A DNA stretch of 64,000 bases from Perognathus longimembris pacificus (GCF_023159225.1 NC_063168.1:57949398-58013397); one strand, 5' to 3'. Shown: positions 21,613-34,561, numbered from the stretch's first letter. Notes: generated by a model not told the origin, from the sequence alone. Made by a program: numbers and translations.

Positions 21613-21821
21613 AAAAACAAACAACAAAAAAAAAACCCATAATCAAAAAACCAAAACAAGACAAGGAGGAGATGTTAATGTTCTCATTAACAAAGAGGAG
21701 AAGAACATAAGATATCTATGGAGAAGAGGTGCCTAAATAAATTATAGAATGCTAGCATGTTATAGTGCAATGAAAAGTAATGAAATACAACTGTCTGTGT
21801 GCACACACACTTGCATGCATA

Positions 21822-22046
21822 CACCAGTACTAAGGCTTGAACTCTGGGCATAGTCCCTGTCCCTTACCTTTTTTGCTCAAGGCTAGCACTCTACCACTCG
21901 AGCCACATCTTAACTTCCAGCTTTTTTCTGGTTAATTGGAGATAAGAGTCTCACAGTGATATTGCCCAGGCTGGCTCTGAACTACAATACTTAGATTTCA
22001 GCCTCTTAGGTAGCTAGGATTACAGGTGTGAGCCACCTTCTAACTT
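21822..22046 (-). repeat. B1-Geo-like composite SINE
   Basis: Reverse orientation: ccagtactaaggcttgaact ... caaggctagcactctaccac ... ggttaattggagataagag ... ggctggctctgaactacaat ... ggattacaggtgtgagccac. A short CA/TG patch sits at its tail side. Confidence 0.82.
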
Positions 22047-23216
22047 GTGGAGCTAAAAGGAAAATCCAGTTGCTGGAGACTATATAAGCTATGTACAACA
22101 GTCTTGTTCAAGTTTGGTAAACATGCAATGTTACATGTTTAAGTCGTCAACTCTCACAGATTTGGCATGGGTATACAGATGTGAAATCATCACCAGACTC
22201 AACAAGTGTTTGTTTCATCCATAACGTTTTCCTCACAACCCTGTTTAACCCACTCCTCCGTCTTCCTCTACTTCTCAGCAACCACTTTATGATTTTCTTT
22301 ATGTCACTGTACATCTAGGATTGTATATAAAGGAAATCATACAGTATGAATCTTGAGATGACATGTATTCGTAAAACATTTCTACCAAGGTGTCCTTGCC
22401 CTCTGTCTATTAATTCAAACAATTCTTGTATACTCTACACTGTTATGTGTAACTCTGCCATTTCCCCTTACCTATACCTGAGGTTCTCACTAATAGCCTT
22501 CAATGCCCTGGATCACAACGCTAGGATTGGGTCAGCCTCCATTGTGTGCATCCCTAATTTATATGAAGCTTTAACGTGTGATGGTGTCTGGTCAGAAAAG
22601 TGGGGCCTAATCTCATAGGAATAGCCTTAGGAGAAGAGGAAGGGAAGATCATACATCACGTGGGGGACCCAAACTTTGAGCCTCAAAGAGAAATCAGAGA
22701 AGAAATTCTGTGGTTTGGGATCCCACCCTGGATTATTTTGTTACTCAGCATGAGCTGACTGTGTTTCCCCTCAGCAATCAGGTGATGCTGTTTCATAGCC
22801 CCAACCTACTCCGCCTGCCAGCTTCTGTAGCCTGACCTCCTGGCTCCCTCAATTTCCCACAAGAAGAACTTTGTGTTGACTCTTTCCAGCCACTTTTCTT
22901 GTTCTCCCATGTCATTTTTCTTACTACCCCAGAGAGGTTACCCAGAAGCAAGACCAATTAACAAACTAACCTGAGCATCGGGTGGGCCTTTCATTTCTCA
23001 CTATTTTTCTTTCTTCAGTCAAGGCATCTGTGTCTTCTCTTGCCTTTGTATATATTACAAATTGAAGTGAGCAGAGTAGAGAAGAGAGGAAAGAAACCAA
23101 AAAGCCTTTCCAAAATGACAAGTGGGAAGATTGGTGTGTTTTTTTTCAGGGATACATGAAAGTGAAATACTGTCAAGTTCTGAAAGTGAACAGTTCAGAA
23201 AACTCTACTAGGTGCG

Positions 23217-23277
<61 letters not shown>

Positions 23278-24722
23278 TATAAGCTGAGGAAGCCTCTTTC
23301 CCTGTCTGCTTTCTGCTTTCTCTATTCTCCATAAAGATTGTCTCCCAGAGCAACCTCCCAATTCCCTCCAGCAACATACTTGCCTGGTGTTGCCCTTGTC
23401 TTGCTCCTCCCTGTGAGCCTAGCCTGTCCTAGGTTATAAGTGAGTCCTTATCATAGAGGATGCTGGACCTCTTTTTATTCTCAAAGTGATAATGGTCACC
23501 ATGTTAACATTACATACTGACCACGAAGCATTCGGCAAGCATGGTTTCTCCCAAGTCTCCCAACAGCCCAAATTGATGCAGGTAATATTATTGTCATGTC
23601 TGAGTCACAAATGAGGATAGTGGATCTTAGAATGAAGATTCCCAAAGACTGGTGTGCCCATTTCGCAAGCATGGGCAGTGGGGACCCTCCACAGGTGCCG
23701 GGGAGCTAGCTGAAAGTCACAAGTGAAACCTCTTCTCAATTCTGAGGGAGCTGTGAAGCATGATTCTTTTGACGTTCAGTTTTATATTCAATTAAGAGCT
23801 TCCTACTAGCAGTCCTGTGATTCTGTTATTAAAGGTAACTACAATTTGGTTTTCATAAACTGCAATTAGCTCATTGCTACAGCTTACCACACATTCCTAG
23901 TGGGTATTTGATAGGGAGTCAGCAGGCGGGGCAATACTGTTGGTGTTCCTGTTTCTAAGCACGTACAGAGCTGGCAAACCCACAATTTCCCAACTCTTCA
24001 TTACCAGGTGTCATTGCCTTTGTGTGGAATTGACAGGCAATTTCTATCACTGTTTTCTTGTTCTTGAATGACAGCTTGCTGTTGTTTCTGCTGTACCAGT
24101 ACTTATTTAATTTGTCGTATGCTCTCCAAGTAACCCTGTTGTGAGTCTAAAGCATATTGAATATTTTGGCCTGTTGCCTTCGAGAATTAGATTGAAGAAA
24201 TACACATGTTATTACAAGGTAAAAAACAAATGAAACTGCCTGTATTTAACCACTTTTAAACTTCAGGTTAAACCACACAAGTATGGTTATATTCAACTAT
24301 GTTCTGATCCATAACTATGCCAGTTTTGTATACTTTGATAGTTCAAATGTAACTTTTTCATATCTGGTTTGGAAAACAATCACAAGTGCAGTTTTCTCCC
24401 AATAAGCTTCATAATGATATTTAATTGGTGATATTCTGTCTATGAGTTTGTGCTATCCAAATAATTTGCCACATACCATTATAGACTAACTGCAAGATAA
24501 TTGCGAAGTTATTTTAAGATTGCATATGTTTTTTCCAGGATTCAAAATCTTGGTTGCCAGCTCATATTCATTCCTTATAACTTATCCACTTCATTTTCTT
24601 ATTCTTTAGCATCTGATTTCTTTTTCACTATAAAGTAGCAATGAGAGGACATGCAGAACTTGGGAGTCTGCTGTGTTAAGTAGACTTGAGCCAACAAAGC
24701 TTCAAAAGCACTACTTTTGCCA
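22047..24722. other. Repeat-poor block upstream of the first coding exon
   Basis: About 2.7 kb, mostly unique-looking, broken by the (GT)n at 23212. The 23790-24180 part is free of recognised repeats and contains several AT-rich words. No exon was recognised. If exon 1 is at 10030-10186, this is intron 1. Confidence 0.4.
23212..23277. repeat. (GT)n microsatellite
   Basis: About 30 GT units with two GC interruptions at the 5' side. Not attached to a recognisable SINE. Confidence 0.97.
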
Positions 24723-24925
24723 AGAGCCAGTGACTCACACCTATAATTCTAGCTATTTGGAAGACTAAGATATGAGGATCATGGTTCAAAGTCAGCCTGG
24801 GCAGGAACATCTGTGAAACTCTTCTCTAATTAACCAGGAAAAGTCTGTGAGTGAGTAGGGCTATGGGAGAATCACTAACTTTGAATGAAAAAACTAAGGG
24901 ACAGTGACCAAGCCATGCTACCACC
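24723..24925 (+). repeat. Decayed B1-Geo-like composite SINE
   Basis: gtgactcacacctataattc ... gaggatcatggttcaaagtc ... tctctaattaaccagg ... aagggacagtgaccaag. The right monomer is badly eroded. Confidence 0.68.
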
Positions 24926-25364
24926 AATTTTATTTTAAAAATGCATTACTTTAGAGCTCAAGAAAGCTTCCTAAGTCCCCTAGCTTATGAGATGAGGACA
25001 GGATTCAGATGTAGACCATCCTTGCAGATGGATAGTGTAATGCCGATTTTGGTAAATGACATCAATTACAACTCGACTACTACTCGAACAGGAAGTCCAA
25101 GCCTTCTGCAACTTCTCTTTAGGGAAATTAGACATTAGCACCTAATGAATGTTTGCCATATCCCAGCCATTCTGCTTGGTATCTTAGGCTCGAATCTCCT
25201 TTAGTATTTCAACAAACCCCATGAGTTTGGGATGACCTATCCATGCAGATAAAAGAATGGGTTCGTAAACTTGAATTCTAGGCCCCTGTTGCAGAATAGG
25301 TAGGTAAATGCTAGAAAGTAAACTTCAAACATATGTTACTGTTTACTACACTGACTCTTTGTTC

Positions 25365-25617
25365 GTGAGCCAGTATTGGGCCTGGAACCTGAGGCTTTAT
25401 GTTCTCGTTTGGCTTTTATACTCCAGGCTGGCACTGTAGTAATTGAACCACACCTCTACCCTCTGGTTTTGTTTTGTCTTTTTCTTCTTCTTCTGGTTAA
25501 TTGACAATAAGAGTCTCACAGACTTTCCTGTTTGGGCTGGCTTTTAACCATGATCTTCAGATTGCAGCCTCCTGAGAAGCTAAGTTTACAGACATGGGCC
25601 GCCTATGTCTGATTTGC
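25365..25617 (-). repeat. B1-Geo-like composite SINE
   Basis: Reverse orientation with ccagtattgggcctggaacc, ggttaattgacaataagagt, ggctggcttttaaccatgat and gcagcctcctgagaagc. It holds an internal T-rich expansion near 25460-25495. Confidence 0.72.
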
Positions 25618-26384
25618 CTTTTTGTGTTGTTGTTGTCTTTGTCATCCTCCCCAAGCCATTCTGTCTACTCACCATTGAGTCCTATTGATCTTACCTATTG
25701 AAGAGACTCTGAGATCTGCCTCCTCTCTGCCATCTTCACCGGTGACTCCTCACTCTGTCTGTCTGTGGACAGATGCAGTAGCCTCCTAATCTGCTCCCTG
25801 CTTCCCCTTTGTCTACATCCTTACCGCATCTTGCCCCTAACTTGCTCCAAGCAGAGCTATCCTGTCTACAGGTCTGATTGGCCCCATCCTAAAATCCTTC
25901 AGTATGAACGTAGTAAGACCATGAAAAGAACACAGCTTTCCACCCTGTTTCTTGGTCTTCTCTTCCCGCATTATCTCCAAATCCAGCCCCACGTACCCTG
26001 AAATGGCTCCCCGTTCCATTACCTTGTCAACCCAAACTCTGGGCCTTCCCAAGGTTTGCAATACAAGAGATCTACAAGATGTCTTTATTAAAAACAAAAA
26101 ACAAAACAAAACCTACACATTATTTCTCCTCCTGTCAAATTATTCTTCCTTCAAGGCCCAATTCAAATATCTCTGCCTATGATAGAATCATATATTTCTC
26201 TCCACCCCAGCTCAGAGATCCTCCTCTTCATATCCATAGGAATTTGCACACATTTTTTAATTGGTCTATTTCTCTTGAATGATAGCTGATTGTTGAAATG
26301 TCTGCTCTGTTCTTCCCACTTGATGATGAGCCCCTAAGGGATAAAGATCATCTTGTGTTTGCCTTTGAATTGCCAGCCTTCGGA

Positions 26385-26430
26385 AGAATGGCCTGGCACC
26401 AAGTCGGTGCTCAATAAATAGTCACTAAAT
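26385..26430 (+). repeat. MIR 3'-end-like remnant
   Basis: cctggcacc ... gtcggtgctcaataaatagt is the typical 3' portion of MIR. It lies 280 bp before the first coding exon. Confidence 0.5.
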
Positions 26431-26713
26431 GGAGAGATGCCCCTGTAGGCTCCCATGCACAAGAGAAGACACCAAGAAGTTGCTCGGCATGGTAGACTGA
26501 ACACTGAACTGGAAGTAAGGATGCTAAGACATAGATCCAGCTTGCCTGCTTACCTGCTCCCTGGCTGTCAGGAATGGCATGAATCCCATCTCAGTTTACC
26601 CACTTATAAAGATGGGGACATCAGAGTGCTGTTGCAGTGCTCATAGCTAATGACACAAAGGCATGATTGCTCACCCCTTTAAAAAAAAAATCTCTTTTTC
26701 TCTTTCTCACCAG

Positions 26714-26947
26714 AAAGAAAAGACTCCAGGCCTCTTTCTAAGGAAAAACATGGAGCATGCCCCAGAGCTGCCAACAGAGACGTCTGTGATCAGATTCAAG
26801 GATCAGGACTTTATCACCTTGCGGGATCATTGCCTAAGCAGAGGCCTGCCATTTGTGGATGACACATTCCCTGCTGAGGCTTCTTCCATAGGCCAGAAGT
26901 TGCTTCAGGGAAAAAACATTTCCAACCTGCAGTGGAAGCGACCAGGG
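26714..26947 (+). CDS. CAPN13: CAPN13 first coding exon (5'UTR end, residues 1-66)
   Basis: The acceptor is a pyrimidine-rich tract ending ctcaccag at 26713, and the donor is ggg|gtgagtg after 26947. The 36 bases before the ATG (26750) are untranslated, and the start has a good Kozak context (A at -3, G at +4). An in-frame ATG at 26663 lies in the intron and is not used. The exon encodes 66 residues, phase 0 at the end. It contains [15 protein letters not shown] and [14 protein letters not shown], then WKRP, the calpain N-terminal segment that packs against the protease core. From memory the human protein is very similar here, including a start of nearly the same length. Calpain-13 is a cytosolic calcium-dependent cysteine protease of the calpain family, little characterised functionally. 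CAPN14 is the main alternative, and the KFKDQDF-like and SIGQKLLQ motifs favour CAPN13. Confidence 0.93.
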
Positions 26948-27654
26948 GTGAGTGAGTGGGCCCCCTCCCCTCCAACACAAACCAGCTCAGAGCTGCAGGC
27001 ATTGATGCCGTTCAGAGAAAGGCAGATGTGCCTGAGACCTGACTTCTGGAGATTCCCCAAACCAAACCAGAAGGAGCACGATATCCATCTTATCCCTTTG
27101 CCACAGTACCACATGTACCCAGAAGGATAGAAAGACTGTGCCAGGAGCCAGGACTGGGGCCCTTGGGTCTAACCCAGCTGTAACACTGAATGCTAGGACG
27201 AGATTAAAGTGTCTCAGTTCTATCCCTGGAAAAACGGGAAGCCATGGGTACAGAAATTGTAGTAGTTGGTCTTTAGATTCTCTCCACCTCTGTAATTGAG
27301 CACATCTATCAGTCTGCCACCCTTTATTCTCTTCAAGGATCAGAGTCTTTATGATCTTTTCTACTTTTCTATTTGAATTTACTCAAAGGGAATATATCAT
27401 ACCATTCACTTATAATAGAGGAGGAATTTAAATAATTGCCTAGGCCCTCTCTCTCTTTCTCTTTTATATTCTCAGTCTTGTATAAAAGACTTGATCATCC
27501 ATAAAATAATTTCAGATGTCTATTGCAAAATTAGGAAGATTCTGCAGGGCAGGTCCCAAACCAGCCCACCCACCATCCTTCCCGTACACCCTCACTCAAA
27601 GATGGCCTCTAACTCCCCCTGCATCCAAATAAGACCTATTGGTTTTTCTAGAAC

Positions 27655-27726
27655 GATCTCAGTTTTAGAGCCAGAAGCTCCATGGGAAATGATCTCAGTT
27701 TTAGAGCCAGAAGTTCCATGGAAAAT
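27655..27726. repeat. Tandem duplication, two 36-bp units
   Basis: gatctcagttttagagccag and its continuation occur at 27655-27690 and 27691-27726 with a few differences. Recent local duplication in the intron, no function evident. Confidence 0.9.
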
Positions 27727-30019
27727 TTCTTAGCTGACCCCAGCTTCTCAGAGCCTCCCCATTACTCTTAAGAAGTAGCTGGAGGGGCTGGGAATATAGC
27801 CTAATGGATTCTGTAATGCCAGGTCAAGTTATGTAGAAAGGCTGCTTGCCGATGATGTCTAGGAAGAAATTGGGAGACCCCAGCAGTACCTGTCTAGTCT
27901 ATGGATGGCCAGTCCAGTTCTACCTGTGGGAGGGCAGAACTCAAGATACCAACCTATTGCCTCAGTCAAGAGAGATTTGTATCTCTGATGAATAAAAGGG
28001 TTAGTGAAGGCAGATGGTGCTTGGAATATTGCTTAAAGAAAGTTGGGGTGCTATAGTCTTTTGAAGTCCTTATCCTCAATCATTGGCAGGAAGTTATCAA
28101 CTATGAGATCTCTTTTTTTGGCTTTCAGCTCCTATGGAAAGCTGAAGATAAGAACTCCATTCAAAGGAAATCTGAAAGGCTCTTTTCTAACCTTTGTTAT
28201 TTTCAAGAGCAGAGATTCTTTGAGAAAGCTGTCAGGCTTTCCCTCCAAGGTGCTGAGCAATGATGTGAGGCTATATTTACAGTATTGAGGAAATGATACC
28301 ATTTCTATTCAGAAAAGTTTGAGAATGTTGTGGGATCTATTTCCAGGAACATCTTAAATGATGATATCTTTTGAGAGCAAGAAGAAACAGAGACAGAGTA
28401 AAATAATAATTCATACAAAGTCATTCCAGGAATCCAACTTAGAATAGCTAGAGGCTACCTATATTCTTCTTCCCACACTCTCCTTATCCTTCAGCTTACC
28501 TGAATTCTAGCAGAGGTCATTTTGCATTCCAGCATTTCTTTTAAAATATCATATTTCTATGTGTCCCTTTTCATGTTGGCAGTACTTATATATGTATGGT
28601 ACTTTCTATATGTCTTCTCTTATTTAATATCCTTTGTGTTCTTTATAATTGTATCTTACTCTGGGCTTTATCTTGCCATGATAATATTTTATGTACCTAC
28701 TTCATGTAGAAAACCAGGAATCAATTTCTCTAAAGTACATCTCTCTTTGTCTATGTTCTGCCTTTATTTCCATTTTTATGTGAAAAATACTGAGAATAAA
28801 TGCAGCACTGGTACTCCATGTGCTTATTTTAAGACGAAAATATAAGTGCTATATTTAGAATAATGCCTAGCACATTGTGAGTGCTTACTACAACCTAGCT
28901 ATTGTTTCTGTAATTCATTATGGGGGATGGCATAGGAGACCTGCTTTAGAACTTTCCCCCAAATTCTTGGTCTCTTAGGATCCAGGAATTTCTGTTCCAG
29001 CCCTCAGCCAACTTTAACAAAGACTTAAAGGAGACACATGGGTCTGAGGAAAGCATTTGAGGTCTAAGAGAATGCTTTCAGGAGTGTCCAAACACATTTC
29101 TTCTCATGTCCTGAATCCCATGTGTATCTGCAACTTGCTCAGTGACTGTCTAGAAGTCTGATTTGTCCACTGCACACTTTAACTCTACAATGGTTAAGGA
29201 GGCATCCAGGGTCCTTAGGCCATCTCCACATTCTGGCCTTTTCTAGATAGCAGCAAAGCTCACACTTCAGGCAACTGTCAAACCATCATAAACATCAGAT
29301 TTATCTGGGGTGTTTAGCTCAGTTTGATAGATTCAACAATAAATGTGGGACAGAATTGCTGGGCTCAGACTTCTGTGCTTGGGGTCAGAAAAGTTGTTCT
29401 CACAAAACTCCTTTCTCTGGGTATCTGTGTCTTTCTCTCTCTTTCTTTTCCTCCTCTGTTCTCTTCCTTCTCTTCCTCCTCTTTCTTCTCTCACAATCAA
29501 TTCGAACCATTCTCCTGCTGAAATCTTGTTGACAAGTAGAAGCTTCTTTACAATCTGTTTCACTAGACGTTTTTGTTTAAAGAATTTCCAGCCCCTCTCC
29601 TCACCCCACTCAGGATTGGTAATAGCCCACAATACTGTAGTGAGAGGACTTGAGGCCCAGTTGATCTCTTTCAATGCTTCCTGCCCTGCCCCCAGTTTCA
29701 ATAAGAGCCAATGCTGAGAATTATACTTGTACATGGGGCATCTGTATAGTTCCCTGAATCAAATCTTGTACTTAAGAGGGGCCCTCTTTCAAGAGAACTT
29801 TTATTTCATGGATAAAGATAGTAAATCCCATTTATTAATATGTATATTAATATACATATGTGTATATGTGATTTGTGTTATGTTATGTGTTTTGAGTGCA
29901 TTTTTTCTATTTAGTTAACCTCCCAGCCATTGAGGTAGATGATACCATTATCCTCACTAAGCAATCTGCCATGTCTTGTAGACCTGTCTGCCATAAAGGA
30001 AATAAATATTCTCGCCGCT

Positions 30020-30140
30020 TTGTTCAGTCTTGTAGCCACCAGACAACACATGTGGTGATTGAACACTTGAAATATGGCCCTTGCCACTGAGGAATTGAAG
30101 CTTTAATTCCACTTAATCTTAATTGATTTAAATGTGCATA
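30020..30140 (-). mobile_element. hAT-Charlie-like DNA transposon fossil
   Basis: cacatgtggtgattgaacac ttgaaatatggccc, then actgaggaattgaa and an AT-rich stretch, match the terminal region of the same hAT-type group as 17505-17725, in opposite orientation. Confidence 0.5.
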
Positions 30141-30679
30141 TCTACCTACTGCTGATGACTACTGTATTACGTAGCACATAACTCTAGGGGTGTGTCAGAC
30201 ACAGAGATAAGACTTTCTTCTTTGTCCCCATTCTGTAGGGCAATCGTTTCACCTTCCAACTAAAGGATGGGTTTTGTGCCCAGAGCATGTTGTCCAATGG
30301 GTGCTTGGAGCCCAGCCTGAAGCCCCATTGTGGATCCAGCCTTTATCCACCCCCAGGGAATTGCAAGTCCTGTCCAGGTGAAAACCTGCATTTGCAGGTA
30401 GCCAGAGCAGGTCCTAATGGGATTATCCACTAGAAATAAATAAAAGAGATAAAAAGAAGTAGAATGAAGATGTCTCATCAGGCAACAGATAACAGGAAAT
30501 CTCAACAGCCAATTGTCATTTAGCCAAAAATACCTCAATGGCAATATATTGAAGTCCTCTAGGGAAAATAGAAAAGGGAATGGCATTGCTCCCAGTCCAA
30601 GCAAAACTCTGGTCATCACAGCGTGGGATGGCAAGATGTTAAATCTAGTTGTTATGGTTAGCAAATGAAATAATGTTCC

Positions 30680-30996
30680 CAAATGCTTGTGCCCAGCTGG
30701 TAGTAGTGTTCTGGGGGGGAGCTCTGAAGCAGAAAGTGGAGCCTGGTTAGAGGAAGTAGGTCACTGAAGATGGTCACTGACCAGGTGTTACCTGGTCCCC
30801 GGTCCCTCTCTTGCTAGACTTTGCTTTCTGTCATTAAGTAAACAGCCCCTCCTGCCCCCCTTGCCACTCTACAAATGCAAAGGGCAAAGCAATCAGGGAT
30901 GGAACCCTCTGAGCTTGTAAATCAAAATAAATCTTCCTTCTTCTAAGTTGTTCTCTCAAGTATTTCAGTCACAGTAGTATAAAACTAATTAACACA
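30680..30996 (+). mobile_element. MaLR/ERVL-type LTR-like fossil
   Basis: Ordered landmarks: gtggagcctggttagaggaa, acctggtccccggtccc, an aaataaatcttcc poly(A)-signal-like area and gtatttcagtcacagtag ... ctaattaacacac at the end. This is the layout of mammalian MaLR LTRs. Boundaries are approximate and no target duplication was seen. Confidence 0.5.
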
Positions 30997-32257
30997 CTAG
31001 TGTTCTCTCATCCAAGAGTAGCCTACATGGGGAGGTCCTGAGCAGCCTTCAAAGAGAACGCAAGGACATCCAGTGAGGTCCCATTGCAGCTCCCAGCTGC
31101 AGAGACCCCCGGGAACAGTGGCTGGCATGGCTCTACTTCACAGAGACAATCTGCTAAGACCCCAGGGGCTCTTGCATTACATGAGCTTCGGACACACACA
31201 ATAAACAAGAGATCATCCCAAACTTTGCCTGGAGAAAGAGCCCACAATCCAGAAACCAGTTATTATAGTTACTTCATTCCATTGTCAATGGCTTCTGCAT
31301 TTACTCAGGTTCTCTAAAGATGTAAAACCACAATACCACTAATGTATATACTATTACTGTATATTTATTACCAACGAGAATGGATAAATTCTCTTTCCAC
31401 CTTTTGTTCATTCAGTGTGCCCTCCACACTAGGAATACAGTCCATCAGTTTTACTGAGTCAACCAGTTCAAATACTAATTTTATCCGCACACACCCTCAC
31501 AGACACACCCAGAAATAGTATTTACCAAATCGCTGTGCTCCCTGGGAGCCAGTCAAATTTGCATATCAGATTAACCATCACAGTTTGCTGATGCACGCCT
31601 GAGTGTTTCCGAGCCCACAAAGGCTCAGGCCCCTGTCACAGGGGCAGAGAACATTAAAGCTGAGGAAACTCTTAATTGCTGGCGGGGTCAGAGAGAAAGA
31701 GCAGCTCTATGGAACTAGCAGACTGCTGTGTTTTTGCCAGGTTCTAGCCTGTTTCCTGTGTGACCTGCAACACACCACTCAACATCTCTGAACCTGCTAC
31801 CTTACCCAGGCTGCCTTCAGACACGCCTGAGGAACTATACCAAGCCAGAGCTCTGCCTGACTGACCTGCTAAATCAAAGTCAGGGAAGGTGAGGCACTGC
31901 AGCCTCTCTGTCTGTAAAGCTGCTGGCGATTCTGAGTCACCATTGGGTGATAGTTCAGCCTGAATCTGATCTGGGATCTATCAGACCAGCTTTACCACTG
32001 CCCTGGTGTGTCCAGTCTACCTGGGAAGTGAGGAACTGCCTGGGGACAGAGCATTCCACCTCTCTGCCATGTGTCACCTGTGTTCTCCATGGGGCTTTGC
32101 CTAGGGAAGTCGGCCTAGCAGCCCAAAGTGCCTGTGGGTATAATTTCCATCTCTTCACCATAATCCCTCTTTCTTAGGGGAAACAACAGGCCATATGCTT
32201 GTTCTCAAAGTAGAGGACAGGAAACAGGGGTTGTGTCCTTACCTTTTTTGTGTGTGT

Positions 32258-32477
32258 GTACCAGTCTTGGAGCTTGAACTCAGGACATGGGCACTGTCCC
32301 CGAGCTTTGAGGCTCAAGGCTAGTGCTCTATTACTTGAGCCATAGCTCCACTTTCCACTTTTCAGTGGTAATTAAAGATAAGAATCTCAAGCATTTTTCT
32401 TGTCCAGGCTGGCTTTGAACCATGATCCTCATATCTTAGCTTCCTAAATAGCTAGGATTATAGATGTGAGCCACCCG
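32258..32477 (-). repeat. B1-Geo-like composite SINE
   Basis: Reverse orientation: ccagtcttggagcttgaact ... ctattacttgagccatag ... ggctggctttgaaccatgat ... agctaggattatagatgtga gcc. A short (TG)n at 32248-32258 is its tail. Confidence 0.82.
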
Positions 32478-32513
<36 letters not shown>

Positions 32514-32535
32514 TGTGTGTGTGTGTGTGTGTGCG
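32478..32535. repeat. (GT)n microsatellite
   Basis: About 28 GT units with one TCT interruption, lying in the tail position of the next SINE and ending at gcgtgcatgccagtactagg. Confidence 0.96.
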
Positions 32536-32767
32536 CGTGCATGCCAGTACTAGGGCTTGAACCCATGGCTTTTTACTCTCTCTTTTCTCTTTTGTTCAAG
32601 GCCAGTGCTCTACCACTTGAGCAACATCTCCATTTCTGGCCTTTTGCTGGTTAATTAGAGATAAAAGTCTTGGGGATTTGTCTGTCAGGGCTAGCTTTGA
32701 ACCTCAGTCCTAAATTGTCAGCCTCTTGTGTAGCTAGGATTACAGGCATGAGTTAGGGGCACCTGGC
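32536..32767 (-). repeat. B1-Geo-like composite SINE
   Basis: Reverse orientation, immediately after the (GT)n that replaces its A-tail: ccagtactagggcttgaacc ... taccacttgagcaacatc ... ggttaattagagataaaagt ... tagctaggattacaggcatg. Confidence 0.85.
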
Positions 32768-33145
32768 CTTATATTCCTCTCTAACGAAAAAAAAAAAAAA
32801 ATCAGTAACTTTGTTGTTGGCTATTGAGTTCAGATTAGAAATAACCATCTTTAAATTTTCATCGTGTGAAAATGTAATTCTGTTTCTAACTTGTTAAATT
32901 TTTACTTTTTAAATATGCCTTCCATTATTTTAGTGAAACATAAAAAGTTGTTTTATGTTTATCAAATGACATCATAGCATTTGTGGAAAGGTCATGATTT
33001 CTCCCTTTGGCCCATGTAAGTGTTATTTTGTATTATTACATGTTTTAAGGAGACCACGATGGGTTTCTACACTTCTACATCAAATCCTACTTGATCATAA
33101 TAAGGCAGTAAAAATTAGTCTTATGTGTATGTTTGTGGGTGAAAG

Positions 33146-33148
<3 letters not shown>

Positions 33149-33182
<34 letters not shown>
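33149..33182. repeat. (GT)n microsatellite
   Basis: About 17 perfect GT units in unique AT-rich sequence. Confidence 0.97.
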
Positions 33183-33187
<5 letters not shown>

Positions 33188-33379
33188 AGCATCAAGGCTA
33201 TGCAGGCGTCTTAAATGACAACAGAATTCTCTTCTTTTATCTTAACATTGCAAATATTGTAGGGTTGTTCTCTTGTAAATATAAAAGATCTCCACAGGAA
33301 AACTGCATATACCAGGAAGATTTTTTTTCAGACACACTACAGCAGTACAATTTGATGCTGTAAACATGTTACCAGAAGC

Positions 33380-33720
33380 TCTTAGTCTTTCAGATTATTG
33401 ACTAATTTGAAATATTTTTAGCCCTGTTGATTTTTGTCCAGAAGATTATTAGTATCTTAAATTGATTAGTATAAAATTTCACATCATCTTTCTATATTGC
33501 TAACCTCCATTTTTATTTCTAATTTTATCTGGGTTTCTCTACTGTTTTTGCCAAAGGGTGAGTCTCCATAAATCTACTACCTCAAGTAGAAGGATTTATT
33601 TACTTTATTATTCTTGGTGTTTTTCTGGTTTGTTTTCTGATTCACAAATTGTTTTCTTTATCATTTCCTTCCTCCTATTTTTGAGAGGCTTCTTTGTCCC
33701 TTTGACTATGAATTGACTAC
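33380..33720 (-). mobile_element. Possible antisense LINE-1 ORF2 fragment
   Basis: tctgggtttctctactgttt ttgccaaagg, followed by T-rich blocks such as tgtttttctggtttg, resembles antisense L1 ORF2 text as I remember it. Diverged, moderate support only. Confidence 0.4.
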
Positions 33721-34029
33721 TTAATTCATGTTTTGATTCTGCTTTGTTTAATAATGAATGCATTTGGGGCTCTGGGTTGTCTGTGAGCAGAGCCTTTTTA
33801 CTGTTGCAGATACCACAGGAGAAGGGAATCAATACTTATTGAACACGTGCCATAGTAGATGTGGGACTAAGTATTCTGCATTGCTTCCTCTCTTGCAGAC
33901 TAGAAGGATTCATCTTGCTTTGCAAGGCTGTTGGGAGCCTGCAGAGAATAACCCAGAAACAGAGCACCTGGAGTTCAGCAAGTTTTCCATAAGTCGCAGC
34001 CTTTGCCTTGCTTCCTCACTGGGTTCTCC

Positions 34030-34110
34030 CAAATGGCCATGCATTTTGTTCCCATGTTATATATGAGGAAACTGAGCTCCAGCAAAGGAGAGGAAACTAA
34101 AAAGGATTCA
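34030..34110 (-). repeat. MIR-like remnant
   Basis: atatatgaggaaactgagct ccagcaaagg matches the reversed MIR core. A 102-codon open frame just upstream (33758-34066) is explained partly by this. Confidence 0.45.
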
Positions 34111-34214
34111 TCTGGGGAGAAATGTCAGGGCAAATCTGTGTCAGATTTGTTTGAAGGAACTACCCAGACATATCAGAGGAGAAATGCACAGTCTCAGAAA
34201 AGCAGAACAGAGAG

Positions 34215-34450
34215 AAGTCAGGTAGCTCATGCCTATAATCCTAGCACTCAGCTAAGATCTAAAAATCAAGGTTTGAAGCCAGCCAGGTCTGAAAATTCTG
34301 TGAGACTCTTGTCTTCAATTAACCAGCAAAAAGCTGAAAGTAGAGCTGTGTCTCAAGTGGTGGAGCTCTAGCCTTGAGTGGCAGCCAAGTGAGAGCATGA
34401 GGTCCTGAATTCAAGCCCCAGTACTAGCATAAAACCAACCAACCAACCCA
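34215..34450 (+). repeat. B1-Geo-like composite SINE
   Basis: gtagctcatgcctataatcc, tttgaagccagccagg, gtcttcaattaaccagcaaa and the right monomer to gaattcaagccccagtacta, followed by an (AACC)n-type tail. Confidence 0.82.
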
Positions 34451-34561
34451 CAGCAATAACAAAAACAGGACAGCATTTCCCATGTTCCTGGTTCAAAACC
34501 CCATAACCTTCTTCATACTTTCCTTAATTCTTATCACTGAGAATCTTTTTATGTGTGTGTT

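Noticed and set aside
26663..26749. Upstream in-frame ATG extending the calpain N-terminus by 29 residues
   Set aside because: It lies before a clear pyrimidine tract and AG acceptor, so it is intronic. The start at 26750 has good context and the expected N-terminal length.
27784..27807. Possible IDL-Geo insertion
   Set aside because: Only the first two dozen bases resemble the left monomer, and the continuation does not match. Too short to call.
29333..29734. 133-codon minus-strand and 124-codon plus-strand frames
   Set aside because: Pyrimidine-rich low complexity (29430-29495) keeps both strands open. No recognisable protein.
30260..30682. 140-codon minus-strand open frame rich in aromatic residues
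   Set aside because: Lies in a CAPN13 intron next to a MaLR-like LTR. No domain was recognised and no splice or promoter context supports it.
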